Shown here: one piece after another, positions 53,788 to 62,474 of the stretch
Position numbering within the stretch: the stretch's first letter is position 1
Layout of the letters: each line of letters opens with the position of its first letter
NCBI RefSeq assembly: GCF_016127315.1
Contig: NZ_CP065997.1
Location: 2,170,001 to 2,234,000 of the forward strand
DNA from: Achromobacter deleyi
GTDB taxonomy: Bacteria; Pseudomonadota; Gammaproteobacteria; Burkholderiales; Burkholderiaceae_B
DNA: 64,000 nt
Direction: 5' to 3'
Made by a program: the position numbers and the translations under genes
Notes under the pieces: model-generated
The model's input: only the letters and a program-made list of their open reading frames with translations
Told to the model about the DNA's origin: nothing
Databases searched by the model: none

Positions 53788-54426
53788 TCAGGCGCTGGGC
53801 AGGCCCAGCCGCACCGCGTAGGCCACCAGTTCGGCGGTGCTGTGCAGCGCGAGCTTGCGCATCAGGTTCTCGCGATGCTTGCGCGCCGTCAGCGGGCTGA
53901 TGTGCAGGGCCGCGCCGATCTGCGCGGCGGTGGCGCCCTGCGCGGCCAGCGCCAGCACCTGCTGCTCGCGCCGCGTCAGGGTCTCGGCCGGCGCCGGCGC
54001 ATGGGTGGGCCGCGGCTGGGCCGGGCGGCCGGCCTGGCCGTCGTGCAATCGCTGGATCGCGGCCATCAGCTCGCGCGAGTTGCCGGTCTTGGCCAGGTAT
54101 TCGTCGGCGCCGGCGTCGAGGATCGCCTGGCGGCTGCGGGCGTCGGTATTGGCGGTCAGCACCATGATGTGCAGGGCGGGATGGCGTTCGCGCAGCGCGC
54201 GCACCCAGCCCGAACCCGCCACGCCGGGCATGCCCAGGTCCAGCACCAGTACGTCGGCGCCGTGCGCGGCCAGCAGCGCTTGCACCTGTTCGCCGGTGGC
54301 CGCTTCGTCGATCGAGCCGATCATCGCGCCCGCCTGGCTCAGCACCATCTTCAGGCCCTCGCGCACGATGCCATGGTCATCGGCCAGCAGGACGCGCAGC
54401 AGGGGGGGCGGGGAGGTCGGGGTCAT
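53788..54426 (-). CDS. NarL/LuxR-type response regulator
   Basis: A 212-residue two-component regulator. The receiver domain (about 9-125) has acidic pocket ADDH, the phospho-acceptor Asp in VLDLGMPG near 59, and Lys in YLAKTG near 110. The C-terminal LuxR helix-turn-helix (about 145-205) has LTRREQQVLALAAQGATAAQIGAAL and SPLTARKHRENLMRKL. ATG 54426 starts just before the receiver. The upstream ATG at 54471 overlaps a TATAAT box and is not used. It is divergent from a histidine kinase gene, its likely partner. Confidence 0.92.
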   Translation of the reverse strand: MTPTSPPPLLRVLLADDHGIVREGLKMVLSQAGAMIGSIDEAATGEQVQALLAAHGADVLVLDLGMPGVAGSGWVRALRERHPALHIMVLTANTDARSRQAILDAGADEYLAKTGNSRELMAAIQRLHDGQAGRPAQPRPTHAPAPAETLTRREQQVLALAAQGATAAQIGAALHISPLTARKHRENLMRKLALHSTAELVAYAVRLGLPSA

Positions 54427-54469
54427 GAAGGCGGTAAGGGCGCCGCGGCTTGTGTCAGAATGAGGCACC

Positions 54470-54475
54470 ATTATA
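54470..54475 (-). promoter_or_regulatory. -10 box of the response-regulator promoter
   Basis: A consensus TATAAT on the minus strand, 44 bp upstream of the response regulator's start codon, in the 66-bp gap shared with the divergent kinase gene. A matching -35 is not obvious. If used, the 5' leader would be about 35 nt. Confidence 0.55.
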
Positions 54476-54492
54476 GGGACCGATCCAGGCGC

Positions 54493-55899
54493 ATGACCGC
54501 CCCTGCCGCGCTATCCCCGCCCCATCCGCCGGGCACCGCCGTCACGCACGCGGGCCCCGTCGCCGACGCCGTCGCGACCGAGCTGGCCACGCTGCTCTAC
54601 AAGCAATCCTATGGCGTCCTGTTCGCCAATTTCGCCGTCGCGTTGCCGGTGCTGTACGTCATGCGCGAGGCCGCGCCCGCCGGGGTGCTGGCGGCGTGGA
54701 TCGGCGCCGTGTATCTACTGACGCTGGCGCGCGTGATCGTCTGCCGCCGGTTCCTGCGGCGTGCGGCCGGACCGGTGCGGCCCTGGGTGCGCGGCTTCTG
54801 CCTGCTGTCCTGGACCTCGGGTCTGCTATGGGGGCTGGCGGGGCTGCTGGCGGTGGTGTCGGGGCAGGACCTGCTGCTGGCGTTCGGTTGCGTGATGCTG
54901 GCCGGCATGTGCAGCGGCGCGGTGCCGTCGCTGTCGGCCTATCCGCCCGCCTACGTGGGATCGGCGTTGGGCATGGTGGCGCCGTTCATCGCCGCCTGCC
55001 TGGTGGCGGCCGACGGGCTGCACCTGGTGTACGCGGCCTTCGGCGTCTGCCTGCTGGCGGTGAACCTGTACTTCAGCGCGGTCACCTATCGCAGCCTCAA
55101 GACCACCGTGGCGCTGCGCTTCGAGAACAGCGCCCTGATACGCAGCCTGGAACACGAACGCGACCGCGTGGCCGCGGCCGACCGCGCCAAGACCCGCTTC
55201 CTGGCGGCGGCCGGGCACGACCTGCGCCAGCCGGTGCACGCGCTCGGCATGTTCACCGACATCCTGGCCAGCCGCGCCGAGCAGGGCAGCGTCACGCCGC
55301 AGGACGCCCTGCATGTCGCACGGCGCCAGCAGGGCGTGCTCGACGGGCTGAACCGTCTGCTGGACGGCCTGCTGGACGTGTCGCGCCTGGACGCGCACCT
55401 GGTGCGCCTGGAGCGCCGCGCCGTCGCGCTCGACGCCCTGTTCGACGACATCCGGCTGGACTATGAGCCGCAGGCGCGGGCGCGGGGCCTGCGCCTCGTG
55501 GTGGCGCCGACCTCGCTGGCGCTGCAGACCGATCCGGCATTGCTGCGCCGCATCCTCGACAACCTGCTGGGCAATGCCCTGTCGTACACGCCCGCCGGCT
55601 GGGTGCTGCTGTCGGCGCGCGGGCGGCGCGGCGGCGTGCTGATCCAGGTCTGGGACACCGGCGTGGGCATCGCGCCCGAACTGCGGGAAACCGTTTTCAC
55701 CGAGTTCACGCGCGGCGCCGGCGGCCCGGCCGCGTCGCCGGGCAACGAGGGGCTGGGCCTGGGGCTGGCCATCGTGCGCCGCTTGACGGACCTGCTGCAT
55801 GGCGACATCTCGCTGCGCTCGGTGACCGGCAAGGGTTCGGTGTTCTCGCTGTGGCTGCCGGTTGGCATTCCCGGCGCGCATGCAGCCGGCGAAAAATAA
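54493..55899 (+). CDS. Membrane sensor histidine kinase
   Basis: A 468-residue two-component kinase. The N-terminal ~210 residues contain about five to six membrane helices with little periplasmic loop, indicating sensing within or near the membrane. The dimerisation/phospho-acceptor region has AAAGHDLRQPVHALGMF (His near 242). The ATPase domain has N box LDNLLGNALSYTP near 355, G1 DTGVGIAP near 392 and G2 GLGLGLAIVRR near 423. It has no receiver, so it is not hybrid. It pairs with the divergent NarL-type regulator. Signal unknown. Confidence 0.92.
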   Translation: MTAPAALSPPHPPGTAVTHAGPVADAVATELATLLYKQSYGVLFANFAVALPVLYVMREAAPAGVLAAWIGAVYLLTLARVIVCRRFLRRAAGPVRPWVRGFCLLSWTSGLLWGLAGLLAVVSGQDLLLAFGCVMLAGMCSGAVPSLSAYPPAYVGSALGMVAPFIAACLVAADGLHLVYAAFGVCLLAVNLYFSAVTYRSLKTTVALRFENSALIRSLEHERDRVAAADRAKTRFLAAAGHDLRQPVHALGMFTDILASRAEQGSVTPQDALHVARRQQGVLDGLNRLLDGLLDVSRLDAHLVRLERRAVALDALFDDIRLDYEPQARARGLRLVVAPTSLALQTDPALLRRILDNLLGNALSYTPAGWVLLSARGRRGGVLIQVWDTGVGIAPELRETVFTEFTRGAGGPAASPGNEGLGLGLAIVRRLTDLLHGDISLRSVTGKGSVFSLWLPVGIPGAHAAGEK

Positions 55900-55984
55900 T
55901 CAGTTGAAGCGCGGCCCAGGCGCCCCTGTAATAGCGTCATCCATCCATCCGCACGGGATCGACGTCCCACGCCCGAGGTTCGCC

Positions 55985-57244
55985 ATGTCCGTCGCCGCAT
56001 CGTCCGTCGCTTCTTCGCCCGGCCCCGCCGCCCCGTCACGCAACCTGTGGCTCATGGTGCTGGCGGGCGGCATCGTCATGGGCCTGGCGCTGGGCGTGCG
56101 CCACGTGCAGGGCCTGTTCCTGCTGCCGGTCACCATGGACCGGGGCTGGTCGCGCGAAACCTTCGCCATGGCGCTGGCGGTGCAGAACCTGACCTGGGGC
56201 GTGGCGCAGCCGTTCACGGGCATGATCGCCGACCGCTTCGGCTCGGCCAAGGTCATCCTGGGCGGGCTGGTGTTCTACGCCTTGGGCCTGGCCGGCATGG
56301 CGCACGCCGCCACGCCCGCGGCCTTCATGTGGAGCGCCGGCATCTGCATCGGCATCGCGCTTTCCGGCACGGCATTCGCCGTCATCTACGGCGCGCTCAG
56401 CCGCCTGGTGCCGCCCGCGCGGCGCGGCTGGGCGCTGGGCGTGGCCGGCGCGGTCGGCGGGCTGGGACAGTTCACCATGGTGCCCGCGGCGCAGTGGCTG
56501 ATCGGCGGTTCCGGCTGGGTCGGCGCGCTGCTGATCTTCGCGGCGGTGCTGGCGGTGGCCATGCCGCTGGCGTTGCCGCTGAAGGAAACCTCGCGGCGCG
56601 CGGCGGGCGCCGCTTCCGCGCCCGACCAGCCGCTGGGCGCGGCGATCCGCGAAGCCTTCGCGCAGCCCGGCTTCTGGCTGCTGAACCTGGGCTTCCTGGC
56701 CTGTGGCTTCCAGCTGGCCTTCATCGGCACGCACCTGCCGGCCTACCTGATGGACAAGGGCCTGCGGGCGGCGGACGCGGTTGCGGCGCTGGCCATCATC
56801 GCGCTCGCCAATGTCGCCGGCACCTATGTCTGCGGCATCCTGGGCGCGCACCATCGCCGCAAGTATCTGCTGGCCGGCATCTACCTGCTGCGCACCGCCG
56901 CGATGGCGCTGTTCTTCCTGCTGCCGCTGTCGCCCGCGTCGGTGTACGTGTTCGCGGCGGTCATGGGCTTCGTCTGGCTGGGCACGGTGCCGCTGACCAA
57001 TGGGCTGATCTCGCAGGTGTTCGGCGTGCGCTACATCACCACGCTGTTCGGCTTCATCTTCTTCGGCCACCAGGTGGGGTCGTTCCTCGGCGTCTGGCTG
57101 GGCGGCGTGGTGTACGAGGCGACCCATTCGTACGACCTGATCTGGATCGGCGCGATGGCGCTGGGCGTGCTGGCGGCGGTGCTGCATTGGCCCATCGACG
57201 ACCGCGAGCTGCCGCGCATCCGCGCCGCCGTCGCGGCGGGCTGA
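55985..57244 (+). CDS. MFS transporter, OFA-like
   Basis: A 419-residue carrier with 12 hydrophobic segments. Features include GVRHVQGLFLLPVTMDRGWSRE near residues 35-56 and GMIADRFGSAKVILGG near 80, the pattern of monocarboxylate/oxalate-formate-type MFS proteins. ATG 55985 fits the family; it lies 85 bp after the kinase gene and may be cotranscribed or controlled by the two-component pair. Substrate unknown. Confidence 0.88.
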   Translation: MSVAASSVASSPGPAAPSRNLWLMVLAGGIVMGLALGVRHVQGLFLLPVTMDRGWSRETFAMALAVQNLTWGVAQPFTGMIADRFGSAKVILGGLVFYALGLAGMAHAATPAAFMWSAGICIGIALSGTAFAVIYGALSRLVPPARRGWALGVAGAVGGLGQFTMVPAAQWLIGGSGWVGALLIFAAVLAVAMPLALPLKETSRRAAGAASAPDQPLGAAIREAFAQPGFWLLNLGFLACGFQLAFIGTHLPAYLMDKGLRAADAVAALAIIALANVAGTYVCGILGAHHRRKYLLAGIYLLRTAAMALFFLLPLSPASVYVFAAVMGFVWLGTVPLTNGLISQVFGVRYITTLFGFIFFGHQVGSFLGVWLGGVVYEATHSYDLIWIGAMALGVLAAVLHWPIDDRELPRIRAAVAAG

Positions 57245-57289
57245 CCGGCGCGGGACGCCACCAGGCGCCGCGGCGCGGCCTTGCGATCC

Positions 57290-57670
57290 TCAGACCGGCC
57301 GGTGCTGCGTGCCCGCGCCCATGGTGATGTGCAGGATGCGACAGGACTCCACCACCTTGAGCGTGTGCCACGCGCCGCGCGGCACCACGTAGGCGTCGCC
57401 CGCCCGCAGCCGGGCCACCTGCGTGCCGGCGGGGCCCTCCTGGTGCAGCTCGGCCGCGCCGGACATCAGGCGCACGATCTCGTCGGCCTGCGGATGCATC
57501 TCCCATTGCGGCCAGTCGCGGGCGCAGGTGTATTCCGACACCAGCCAGCCGCGGCCGTAGCGTTCCAGGTCCTCGTGTGATTGCGACCAGAAGGCGTCGC
57601 CGCCCGCGAGCGGGGTGGCGTCGCCGGTGGCGTCCAGGAAGACGTACTGCGATGACAGGTCGGTGGGCAT
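57290..57670 (-). CDS. Small cupin-domain protein
   Basis: A 126-residue single-domain cupin. The first cupin motif is around MHPQADEIVRLMSGAAEL (57-74) and the second around GDAYVVPRGAWHTLKV (91-106), with possible metal ligands His, Glu and His. Such proteins bind or isomerise small polar compounds; function unknown. Convergent with the MFS gene. Confidence 0.85.
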   Translation of the reverse strand: MPTDLSSQYVFLDATGDATPLAGGDAFWSQSHEDLERYGRGWLVSEYTCARDWPQWEMHPQADEIVRLMSGAAELHQEGPAGTQVARLRAGDAYVVPRGAWHTLKVVESCRILHITMGAGTQHRPV

Positions 57671-57754
57671 GGCGGTCTCCAGAGCAGGGGCAATAGGCGT
57701 TATAACAGCGTCCAGGGCCGCATCGACGGCGCGTCATCGTGGCCAGGAGTCCGC

Positions 57755-58273
57755 ATGCAGATCGAATCCCGTTGGTTGTTCCCGTGCGAGCCACAGCACA
57801 TCTGGCCGCACTTCCTGCATGCGCGCATGGACGACAGCCGGCCCTTGCTGTTCCGCCTGGGCGTGCCCAAGCCGATCAGCTGCAAGGTGCTCGAAGGCGC
57901 GCCGGCCGTGGGCCATACGCGTCAATGCACCACCGATCGCGGCACCATCGACCAGCGCATCCTGATCCTGCAGCCCGACGAGCGCCTGCGCTACCAGATG
58001 CAGCGCAGCACGGTCTGGTGCGCCCACTGGGTCGGGACGCTGGTCGATACCTTCGAACTGACGCCGATGCCCGGCCAGGGCACCGAGGTGCGCCGGACCA
58101 CGCAATTCGAGGCCGCCGGCCGCTGGCGCTGGGCCAAGCGACTCGGCCTGTGGGCGGGGCTGCGCCAGGCCCATGCCTACGCCAGCCGCAATTGGCGCAG
58201 GCTGGCGCTGGCCAGCCAGGCGGCGCAGGAAAAGGGCGGCGAAGCGGCTGGAATACTCGAAAAACTGCGATAA
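57755..58273 (+). CDS. SRPBCC (START-like) family protein
   Basis: A 172-residue helix-grip-fold protein. It opens MQIESRWLFPCEPQHIWPHFLH, the strand-helix start of polyketide cyclase/dehydrase-like SRPBCC proteins. It has a long C-terminal helix (AKRLGLWAGLRQAHAYASRNWRRLA). It lacks a signal peptide. Ligand and role unknown. 49 bp upstream of the arm-domain gene. Confidence 0.75.
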   Translation: MQIESRWLFPCEPQHIWPHFLHARMDDSRPLLFRLGVPKPISCKVLEGAPAVGHTRQCTTDRGTIDQRILILQPDERLRYQMQRSTVWCAHWVGTLVDTFELTPMPGQGTEVRRTTQFEAAGRWRWAKRLGLWAGLRQAHAYASRNWRRLALASQAAQEKGGEAAGILEKLR

Positions 58274-58322
58274 TCCGGGTCTTTCCAGGGGGCGCCGGCT
58301 CGCATCCGGCGTAGGTGTCGGC

Positions 58323-58562
58323 ATGAGCAAGGGATTCGACGGCGTCCGTCCGGCATCCGAATCGTCCATCGAGATCGGTTTCTTCTACCAGGGCCGCCAT
58401 TGCGTGGAGCGCATCCGCGTCAAGCCGACCGCCGCCAACCTCAAGCGCGCCGCCGAACGGCGCACCGCCATCCTGGCGGCGATCGCGCGCGGCGACTTCG
58501 ACTACGCCGCCGAATTTCCCAAGCGCACCGCTGCCACCCCATCCGCCAAGGACGAGACATGA
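58323..58562 (+). CDS. Free-standing integrase arm-type DNA-binding domain (DUF3596-like)
   Basis: A 79-residue protein consisting only of the arm-site DNA-binding domain normally found at the N-terminus of tyrosine integrases: SIEIGFFYQGRHCVERIRVKPTAANLKRA, then AAIARGDFDYAAEFP near 60. No core-binding or catalytic domain follows. Its stop overlaps the start of the ureidoglycolate-lyase-like gene (ATGA), so it is translated with it. It may be an integrase remnant or a small DNA-binding protein recruited to this operon. Confidence 0.8.
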   Translation: MSKGFDGVRPASESSIEIGFFYQGRHCVERIRVKPTAANLKRAAERRTAILAAIARGDFDYAAEFPKRTAATPSAKDET

Positions 58563-59107
58563 CCAGCGTTGCCGCATTGCCCGTATACGACCTGACCGCC
58601 GATGCCTTCGCGTCCTATGGCTGGATGCTCGGCAAGCCGATCCCGCAGGGCAACGGCGTGCCGCTGTTCAGCAACGCCGCCACCGACTTCTGGCAGGAAC
58701 ACGTCTTCAACACCGGGGCCGGCGGTGACGCGGAGGTACTGTGGGTCAACTACCGCAGCGCCTCGCCCGAGGTCGCCAGCCTGGAAAAGCACCTGCTGAC
58801 GCAGCAGGCGATCGTGCCGCTGACCGGCGCCATCATCCAGGTAGTGGCCCGCAGCGCGGCCGATGGCAGCCCCGACCTGGCCACGCTGGCGGCGTTTCGC
58901 GTCGATCCCGGGCAGGGCGTCTGCATGCGCCCCGGCTGTTGGCACGCCACGCGCGTGGCCGACGCGGAAGTCACCTGCCTGATGCTGACCCGGCGCTCGA
59001 CCACGCTCGACCTGATCCAGCACCTGACCACCGACGCCTGCGCCAGCGAAAGCGCGATCACGCCGATTGCGCCGCGCCAGCTGCAAGCCCTGCATTTGCC
59101 GGACTGA
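58559..59107 (+). CDS. allA: Ureidoglycolate lyase (AllA) family protein
   Basis: A 182-residue cupin-like enzyme. Ureidoglycolate lyase releases urea and glyoxylate in allantoin breakdown. The family's opening (LTADAFASYGWMLG, residues 11-24), the central LTGAIIQVVA near 88 and a metal-site-like PGCWHATRVAD near 121 are visible. No other purine-catabolism gene is close, so a related ureido or hydroxyacid substrate is possible. Translationally coupled to the small arm-domain gene. Confidence 0.78.
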   Translation: MTSVAALPVYDLTADAFASYGWMLGKPIPQGNGVPLFSNAATDFWQEHVFNTGAGGDAEVLWVNYRSASPEVASLEKHLLTQQAIVPLTGAIIQVVARSAADGSPDLATLAAFRVDPGQGVCMRPGCWHATRVADAEVTCLMLTRRSTTLDLIQHLTTDACASESAITPIAPRQLQALHLPD

Positions 59108-59288
59108 TTCACCGAATTCGCATGGCACGCCAGGCGCCATGCGCCTGCGCGGCTTGCGCAACGTCGTCTCGTCATCCGCGCGCGCTATCCCGAGCGTGGT
59201 GAAATGTGCCAGAATTTGTGCGACTGTTTTTGTCGCGACGCTGCCGCCATCCGGGCGTTGCCAACCGCTTCCCGTGTTGGAGCATGGA

Positions 59289-60710
59289 ATGCGCATACGC
59301 CCCGCTGGCGCTCGATCGACCCGCTATGTTCGCGGCCTGCTTGTCCTGACGTTGTGCACCGGCGCGGCCGGCTGCAGTTTCACCTCGTCCGACGCGGCGA
59401 CGGGGGCGCAGTACGTCGGCATCGATGGCGTGTCAGCGCCCGAGGCGCGCCGCATCGCCAAGGAAGCCTATGTCTACGGCTATCCCATGGTGGCCAGCTA
59501 CCAGGCCATGTACGCCGCCAGCATCGACCGGGGCAATCCCCACTACCAGGGGCCGTTCAACACCCTCGGCCGCGCCGAGCCCGCGCCGGACGACGCACCG
59601 CAGTTCTCCGCCGTGCTGGACCTGCGCGCCGAGCCCGTCGTCATCAGCGTGCCGCCGATGGAGGCCAGGCGCTACCACGCCTTGCGGCTGACCGACCTGT
59701 ATAGCTACAACTTTGCCTATATCGGCAGCCGCGCCACGGGCAATGGCGGCGGCAGGTATCTGGTGACGGGGCCGCGCTGGAACGGCGCCGCGCCCAAGGG
59801 CATGGCCACGGTGATCCGCGCCGAGACCGAGCTGGTGAGCCTGGCGGGGCGCATCCAGCGCTTCTCGGCCTCGGACCAGGCCAACGTCAAGCGCATCGAG
59901 GCCGGCTACCGCATCCAGACGCTCTCGGCCTACCTGAAGAAGGCGCCGCCCACGCCGGCCACGGTGGAGTGGCTGGCGCCCGAATCGCCCGCGCAGATGC
60001 GCACCTCGCTCGAGTACTACAACCAGCTGGGCTTCCTGCTGCAGTTCGCGCCGGTGGCGCACAGCGAGAAGACGCTGCGCAAGCGTCTCGACAGCATGCG
60101 CATCCGGCCCGACGCGCCGGCGGTCACCGACCGCAGCAATCCGCGCCTGCGCCAGGTCATGCAGGAAGGCATGCACGATGGCCAGAACGAGATCGACAAG
60201 CGCCGCCTGGCGCTGGACGGCAAGGCCGATACGCTGTTCGGCGACCGCCGCACGCTTGGCAACGACTATCTGGCGCGCGCCACCGGCGCGCAGGTCGGCC
60301 TGGGCACGGACAGCCGCGAGGAATCGATCACGGCGGTGCTGGCCACCGACGCCGCGGGCCAGCCGCTGGATGGCGCCCAGCCGTATACGCTGCGGTTCGC
60401 GCCGCGCGCCTTGCCGCCGGTCAATGCGTTCTGGTCGGTGACGCTGCAGCGCCCGGCCGGGGCCACGCAGGCGCCTCACGCGGCCCGGCGCACGCTGGTC
60501 GATTCGTCGATGCTGCCCGCGCTCAAGCGCGATCGCGATGGCGGGCTGACGCTGCACATCCAGCCCCAGACGCCCGGCAAGGGCGGCGAGGCCAACTGGC
60601 TGCCGGCGCCGGCGGGGCCGTTCACGATCACGCTGCGCTATTACTGGCCCAAGCCGGCCTTGCTGGACGGCAGCTGGCAATCGCCGCAACCGCAGCGCGT
60701 CGGGCTGTAG
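59289..60710 (+). CDS. DUF1254/DUF1214 family lipoprotein
   Basis: A 473-residue exported protein of unknown function. The signal sequence ends in a lipobox (TGAAGC, Cys at about residue 29). Then comes the DUF1254 domain (EAYVYGYPMVASYQAMY near 60, DLYSYNFAYIG near 137). A C-terminal DUF1214 domain ends with FTITLRYYWPKPALLDGSWQSP. GGAG 8 nt before ATG 59289 supports the start. Domain architecture, length and lipid anchor are usual for this abundant but uncharacterised family. The gap before it (59108-59288) shows a GCATGGC/GCCATGC hairpin. Confidence 0.88.
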   Translation: MRIRPAGARSTRYVRGLLVLTLCTGAAGCSFTSSDAATGAQYVGIDGVSAPEARRIAKEAYVYGYPMVASYQAMYAASIDRGNPHYQGPFNTLGRAEPAPDDAPQFSAVLDLRAEPVVISVPPMEARRYHALRLTDLYSYNFAYIGSRATGNGGGRYLVTGPRWNGAAPKGMATVIRAETELVSLAGRIQRFSASDQANVKRIEAGYRIQTLSAYLKKAPPTPATVEWLAPESPAQMRTSLEYYNQLGFLLQFAPVAHSEKTLRKRLDSMRIRPDAPAVTDRSNPRLRQVMQEGMHDGQNEIDKRRLALDGKADTLFGDRRTLGNDYLARATGAQVGLGTDSREESITAVLATDAAGQPLDGAQPYTLRFAPRALPPVNAFWSVTLQRPAGATQAPHAARRTLVDSSMLPALKRDRDGGLTLHIQPQTPGKGGEANWLPAPAGPFTITLRYYWPKPALLDGSWQSPQPQRVGL

Positions 60711-60792
60711 CATCCGCTCGGGCGGCGCCGGGCAAGGCCGTTGTGATCTTGCCGGCGCGCGCCCGCAGGCGGCTTGACGCCGCCGCGCGGCG

Positions 60793-61494
60793 TCACAGAT
60801 CCTCGCTGCGCCACACCTTCAGCACGCGCCCGAAAATCTGCAGGTCCATGTCTTCGGTGATGTCCCAGGCATCGTATTTGGTGTTCTCGGACTTGGCGCG
60901 GATCAGCAGGCCCTGGGCGCTGGGAATGCGTTGCAGGCGCTTGATGAAGCCCTCGTTGCCGACGCGAAAGAAGAACACGCCGTCGACCTCCGCCTTGACC
61001 ACGCCCAGGTCCACCAGCAGTGGATCGCCCGGGTTGTACATGGGCCGCATGCTGTCGCCGAAACCGGTCACCACGCACAGGTTGGCGGCCGTGGTGTAGT
61101 GGCGCAGGTTCTTGTGCAGCCATTCCTGGCTGACGCGCAGGCTCTGGATCACGCCGGGCTGGTCGCGCAGTTCGACGCCCGCGCCCATGGCGCCGCCGGT
61201 ATCGAAGCGGGGGATGCGCAGATCGTCGTCCGCGCCGTGGTCCCTGCGCGCGGTGTCGCTACCGCCGGCATCGGCCAGCACGATGTCCGGCGGATACTGC
61301 GCCGACTCGTCCAGCAATTGCTCGAGTGACAGCCCCAATCCGGCCGCCAGGCGGGCCGCGTACTTGGAGCGTTCGCTGTCGCGCCCCTCGAGCGCGGCGA
61401 TGGTGCCCACGCCGACGCCCGTGCGCGCTTCCAGCTGTTCCAGGGTAAGACCGAGAGCGGCGCGGTAGCGCCTGATTTGTTTTCCGAGAGCCAT
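60793..61494 (-). CDS. Phage-type S24 repressor (CI/LexA-like)
   Basis: A 233-residue self-cleaving repressor. The XRE helix-turn-helix is at about 3-60 (LGKQIRRYRAALGLTLEQLEARTGV). The S24 peptidase domain follows with nucleophile in GDSMRPMY (near 146) and general-base Lys in GFIKRLQR (near 181). ATG 61494 is the family start; an upstream in-frame ATG 61536 lies in the operator region. It faces away from the tail genes, and its own gene ends against the DUF1254 lipoprotein gene. It is expected to repress the divergent promoter at 61540 and to be lost by RecA-stimulated autocleavage under DNA damage. Confidence 0.92.
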   Translation of the reverse strand: MALGKQIRRYRAALGLTLEQLEARTGVGVGTIAALEGRDSERSKYAARLAAGLGLSLEQLLDESAQYPPDIVLADAGGSDTARRDHGADDDLRIPRFDTGGAMGAGVELRDQPGVIQSLRVSQEWLHKNLRHYTTAANLCVVTGFGDSMRPMYNPGDPLLVDLGVVKAEVDGVFFFRVGNEGFIKRLQRIPSAQGLLIRAKSENTKYDAWDITEDMDLQIFGRVLKVWRSEDL

Positions 61495-61522
61495 GGTGTC
61501 AACGCTAAACAGTTGTGGAAAA

Positions 61523-61568
61523 TTGTGCAACAACAAGTGTTGAAAACAGGATTATACATTTGTAGAAT
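61523..61568 (+). promoter_or_regulatory. Repressor-controlled promoter with overlapping palindromes
   Basis: A near-consensus sigma-70 promoter: TTGAAA at 61540-61545, 17-bp spacer, TAGAAT at 61563-61568. Palindromes TTGTGCAACAA (61523-61533), CAACA-AG-TGTTG (61531-61542) and TACATTTGTA (61555-61564) overlap the -35 and -10, as expected for operators of the divergent S24 repressor. A further 17-bp palindrome GGTAGCG-TAT-CGCTACC lies at 61618-61634. Confidence 0.75.
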
Positions 61569-61767
61569 CTTACCCATGGATTACCCAAAACGTGTGCTGT
61601 TATCAGACGGAAGCGTGGGTAGCGTATCGCTACCAAAGGGCTTCTCCCCCTCATCCATCCGGACCGCCGCAACGGCGCTCCGCAACACCGGCGCCCGGGC
61701 GGCGCCACCCCGGCAGCGTCCACCAGCGACGGACACCGGCATCGAACTCAACGGCAAGGAGCGGCAA

Positions 61768-62358
61768 ATGAATCAGGCAGGAAACATGGCATTGCAGGCA
61801 CCGCAGGGCTGGGTCGCGGCGGCATCGCAGGCGGGCGCCGCCGTCGCGCGCTCCTTCGCGTCGCGGCCGGCGGAACGCGCCGGCCGGCCGCAGGCGGCGC
61901 AGGGCCAGAACCAGAAGGGGCAGAGCATGACGCGGGAAGAATCGGATCAGGTCGAAGCGCTGATCATGGAGTGGTACCACTGGAGCCGCGGCTACCGGCC
62001 CGCGCTGGGCGTTGGCCGGGTCTCGGCGTTCGCGCGCGGCATGACGGCCAACGAGGCCTATGACGATGAAGACGTCGACACCCGCCTGGCCGCGGCGCGC
62101 GGCGAGCAGACCGAGTTGTGTATCGACGAGCTGCCGTGGCAGCAGCGTTCGGCGATCGGCGTGCACGCCGGCAACCGCGCGGCCGGCGCCCGCGTCTTCA
62201 GCAACCCGCGCCTGACGCCCGAGCAGCAGCACGCCGCGTATCAGGAAGCCAAGGTCGCACTGCTGCCGGCATTGCGCCGGCGCGGGCTGGTGACGGCGCC
62301 GCAACTGCGACACGCCGATCGCGCAAAAGCTTGCGGCGCGCGGGCCACGTCCGCATAA
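61768..62358 (+). CDS. Phage Q-antiterminator-like protein
   Basis: A 196-residue protein whose core (about residues 55-160) has VEALIMEWYHWSRGYRPALG, then acidic DDEDVDTRLAAARGEQTELCIDELP, then NRAAGARVFSNPRL. This layout is seen in late-gene antiterminators of lambdoid and Burkholderia phages. The resemblance is from memory and modest, so the function is a proposal. Start ATG 61768 has a strong AAGGAG 6 nt upstream. An in-frame ATG at 61576 sits right at the predicted transcription start and would give a leaderless 260-residue form, but its extra 64 codons lack the local codon bias. Its 3' end overlaps a promoter, and two terminators follow. Confidence 0.7.
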   Translation: MNQAGNMALQAPQGWVAAASQAGAAVARSFASRPAERAGRPQAAQGQNQKGQSMTREESDQVEALIMEWYHWSRGYRPALGVGRVSAFARGMTANEAYDDEDVDTRLAAARGEQTELCIDELPWQQRSAIGVHAGNRAAGARVFSNPRLTPEQQHAAYQEAKVALLPALRRRGLVTAPQLRHADRAKACGARATSA

Positions 62359-62359
62359 T
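62331..62359 (+). promoter_or_regulatory. Candidate late promoter overlapping the stop of the Q-like gene
   Basis: TTGCGG (62331-62336), 17-bp spacer, CATAAT (62354-62359). The -10 matches consensus at 5 of 6 positions, the -35 only at TTG. Transcription would start near 62366 and meet the first terminator about 45 nt later, the same arrangement as lambda pR'-tR', where Q acts on RNA polymerase paused just after the promoter. Confidence 0.55.
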
Positions 62360-62409
62360 TGAGTCGTCGGGCCAAGTTGCGCCCGAAGAGAATCTGAACG
62401 TACCGACCA

Positions 62410-62439
62410 AGCCCCTCGGCAATTGCCGCGGGGCTTTTT
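62410..62439 (+). terminator. Intrinsic terminator 1 before the tail genes
   Basis: Stem AGCCCC/GGGGCT enclosing an inner CGGC-AATT-GCCG hairpin with one mismatch between them, followed by TTTTT. Lies 51 bp after the stop of the Q-like gene. Confidence 0.88.
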
Positions 62440-62474
62440 CATGGCCGCTCCGGATTCCCGGAAACGCCGATGTT

